Part shown: positions 5,852 to 6,799 of the stretch, in pieces
Layout: each line of letters starts with the position of its first letter
Numbering within the stretch: position 1 is the stretch's first letter
Source of the DNA: Thermoplasmata archaeon
GTDB taxonomy: Archaea; Thermoplasmatota; Thermoplasmata; Thermoplasmatales; Thermoplasmataceae
DNA: 6,799 nucleotides
Assembly (NCBI GenBank): GCA_021833045.1
Contig: JAKBGP010000113.1
Span: forward strand, 1 to 6,799
Direction of reading: 5' to 3'
Program-made: the position numbers and the translations under genes
Notes under the pieces: model-generated
Told to the model about the DNA's origin: nothing
Databases searched by the model: none
What the model saw: the letters and a program-made list of their open reading frames with translations, nothing else

Positions 5852-6799
5852 ATGACTGTTCTTCCAGACTGGGTCAGGAAATACAAGACAAAGGGTGTTG
5901 AGATTCGGGTTTCAGGTCAGAACTACTATGCCTATGAGATGAGCAGCAGATGGAATAAGGAGAAGAAGAGGGCAGATAAGATCACAGGGAAGTATCTGGG
6001 AGTTGTAACACATGATGGTATAGTAAAAACAAGATCCATGGGCCTTGTGAGATCTGATTATGAATACGGGAATATTGCCCTTCTTCATGGCATAGCAGAG
6101 AAGACAGTCATTCCTGTGCTCAAGGATATATATCCCACCATGTGGGAAAGGATCATCTCATATGTCATATTGAGGAACATACAACCACTGCCCATGAAGT
6201 CTGTGCATTACCTGTATGAGAAGACATACCTTTCCAGAATCATGGATGAATCCATGTCTCCGGATTCACTGTCAAGGATGCTTTCATCCCTTCCTGAAGA
6301 CAGGAGTATCAGCGTTATGAAAAAACTCACAGAGAAGGGTGAGTATGTACTCATGGATTCTACAGCAATATTCTCCAGTTCGGAAAACATGTCTTTCCTT
6401 GAACTGGGGAACAATTCAAAGGGCATGCACCTTCCACAGATCAACGTCATGATGTTATTCTCATCCAGCAGGACAGTGCCCACCTTCGTAAGGGTGCTCC
6501 CAGGATCAATAGGGGATGTTTCAGCCATGTCAAAGACCATAGACATGGCAGGCGTTGAGAAATGTGTTATTGTTGCGGATAAGGGATTCTTCTCCTCTGA
6601 CAACATAAAGAGGCTGAAGAATAAACATCTCAGCTACATAATACCCCTGAGGAGAAATTCATCACTCATACCTGAACCTGATCATTTCATGGGTGTATTT
6701 CTGTATGATGGAAAACCTGTGAAGTACTGGAAACGTGAGAATGATGTGTATATGTTCGAAGATCCAGTCCTCAAGAGTGAGGAGGAGAAAGATTACCTC
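5852..6799 (+). CDS. IS4/IS1634-type DDE transposase, N-terminal 316 residues (3' end outside window)
   Basis: This enzyme binds the ends of its insertion sequence and catalyses cut-and-paste transposition through an RNase H-fold DDE domain. The frame is open for 316 codons to the last base of the window. The N-terminal part (about 23-60) has the YYAYEMSSRWNKEKKR..KYLGVVTHDG pattern usual at the start of this transposase type. A helical region follows (about 70-150). The first catalytic Asp is D169 in EYVLMDSTAIFS and the second is D243 in VIVADKGFFSSDNI. The catalytic Glu lies beyond the window, so intactness cannot be judged. ATG 5852 is chosen for its TATA spacing; in-frame ATGs at 5795 and 5804 would add 19 or 16 residues that look unlike protein of this family. 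Arginine is mostly AGG here (10 of 17), whereas the MFS gene uses mostly AGA (10 of 16, AGG 3), suggesting separate origin. Confidence 0.9.
   Translation, partial: MTVLPDWVRKYKTKGVEIRVSGQNYYAYEMSSRWNKEKKRADKITGKYLGVVTHDGIVKTRSMGLVRSDYEYGNIALLHGIAEKTVIPVLKDIYPTMWERIISYVILRNIQPLPMKSVHYLYEKTYLSRIMDESMSPDSLSRMLSSLPEDRSISVMKKLTEKGEYVLMDSTAIFSSSENMSFLELGNNSKGMHLPQINVMMLFSSSRTVPTFVRVLPGSIGDVSAMSKTIDMAGVEKCVIVADKGFFSSDNIKRLKNKHLSYIIPLRRNSSLIPEPDHFMGVFLYDGKPVKYWKRENDVYMFEDPVLKSEEEKDYL

Larger units (their letters stand above)
5700..6799 (+). mobile_element. Left part of an insertion sequence (IS4/IS1634 type), truncated by the window end
   Basis: A DDE transposase gene starts at 5852 and runs off the right edge, so at least about 950 bp of an insertion sequence is present. 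The left boundary must lie between the MFS stop (5682) and the transposase start. I place it loosely near 5700-5760, where AT-rich flank gives way to GGTTAACCCC and an imperfect palindrome, but without the right end neither terminal inverted repeats nor a target-site duplication can be confirmed. In sampled 60-base lines the transposase DNA is about 45% GC against about 33% in the MFS gene, consistent with an element of different origin. It is inserted downstream of, not inside, the transporter. Confidence 0.75.

Noticed and set aside
6208..6606. 132-codon open frame on the minus strand
   Set aside because: It lies wholly antisense to the transposase, covering its first catalytic Asp region. 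Its translation has no recognisable features and it is explained as a shadow of the real frame.

Overview
The window looks like a stretch of an acidophilic archaeal genome, most likely of the order Thermoplasmatales. This is an inference from four things: low-GC DNA; genes preceded by a TATA box at a fixed distance and no Shine-Dalgarno sequence (leaderless transcripts); a secreted, Asn/Ser/Tyr-rich acid protease with very many N-glycosylation sequons; and an F-x-E-T-G-L surface repeat of the kind found in thermopsin-type proteins. Genus cannot be decided from this DNA. All recognised genes lie on the + strand.

Layout. Positions 1-203 hold the tail of an upstream reading frame of unknown function that has no start codon in the window. 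It ends in an ATGA overlap with a small gene of unknown function (200-580) encoding a hydrophobic, probably membrane, protein. After a 243-bp AT-rich spacer with a leaderless promoter comes the main gene (824-4138), a large sedolisin (peptidase S53). It has a signal/anchor segment, a pro-kumamolisin propeptide, a complete E/D/D/S active site, a region resembling thermopsin (peptidase A5), an FxETGL repeat, a small beta-sandwich-like domain and a C-terminal membrane anchor. A GTG-started 14-TM DHA2-type major facilitator (4201-5682) follows 62 bp later under its own leaderless promoter. The right edge (about 5700 to the end) is the left part of an insertion sequence carrying a DDE transposase of the IS4/IS1634 type (5852 onwards), cut off by the window end.

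How the genes relate. The protease should act at the outer cell surface in acid medium, degrading protein for a heterotrophic lifestyle. The MFS protein probably exports a small molecule; nothing in the sequence ties its substrate to the protease, and separate promoters argue against a strict operon. The most unusual points are the apparent S53 + A5-like fusion, the replacement of the two aspartates of the sedolisin calcium site by asparagine, and the broken-looking frame at the left edge. No RNA genes, CRISPR array or defence locus were seen.
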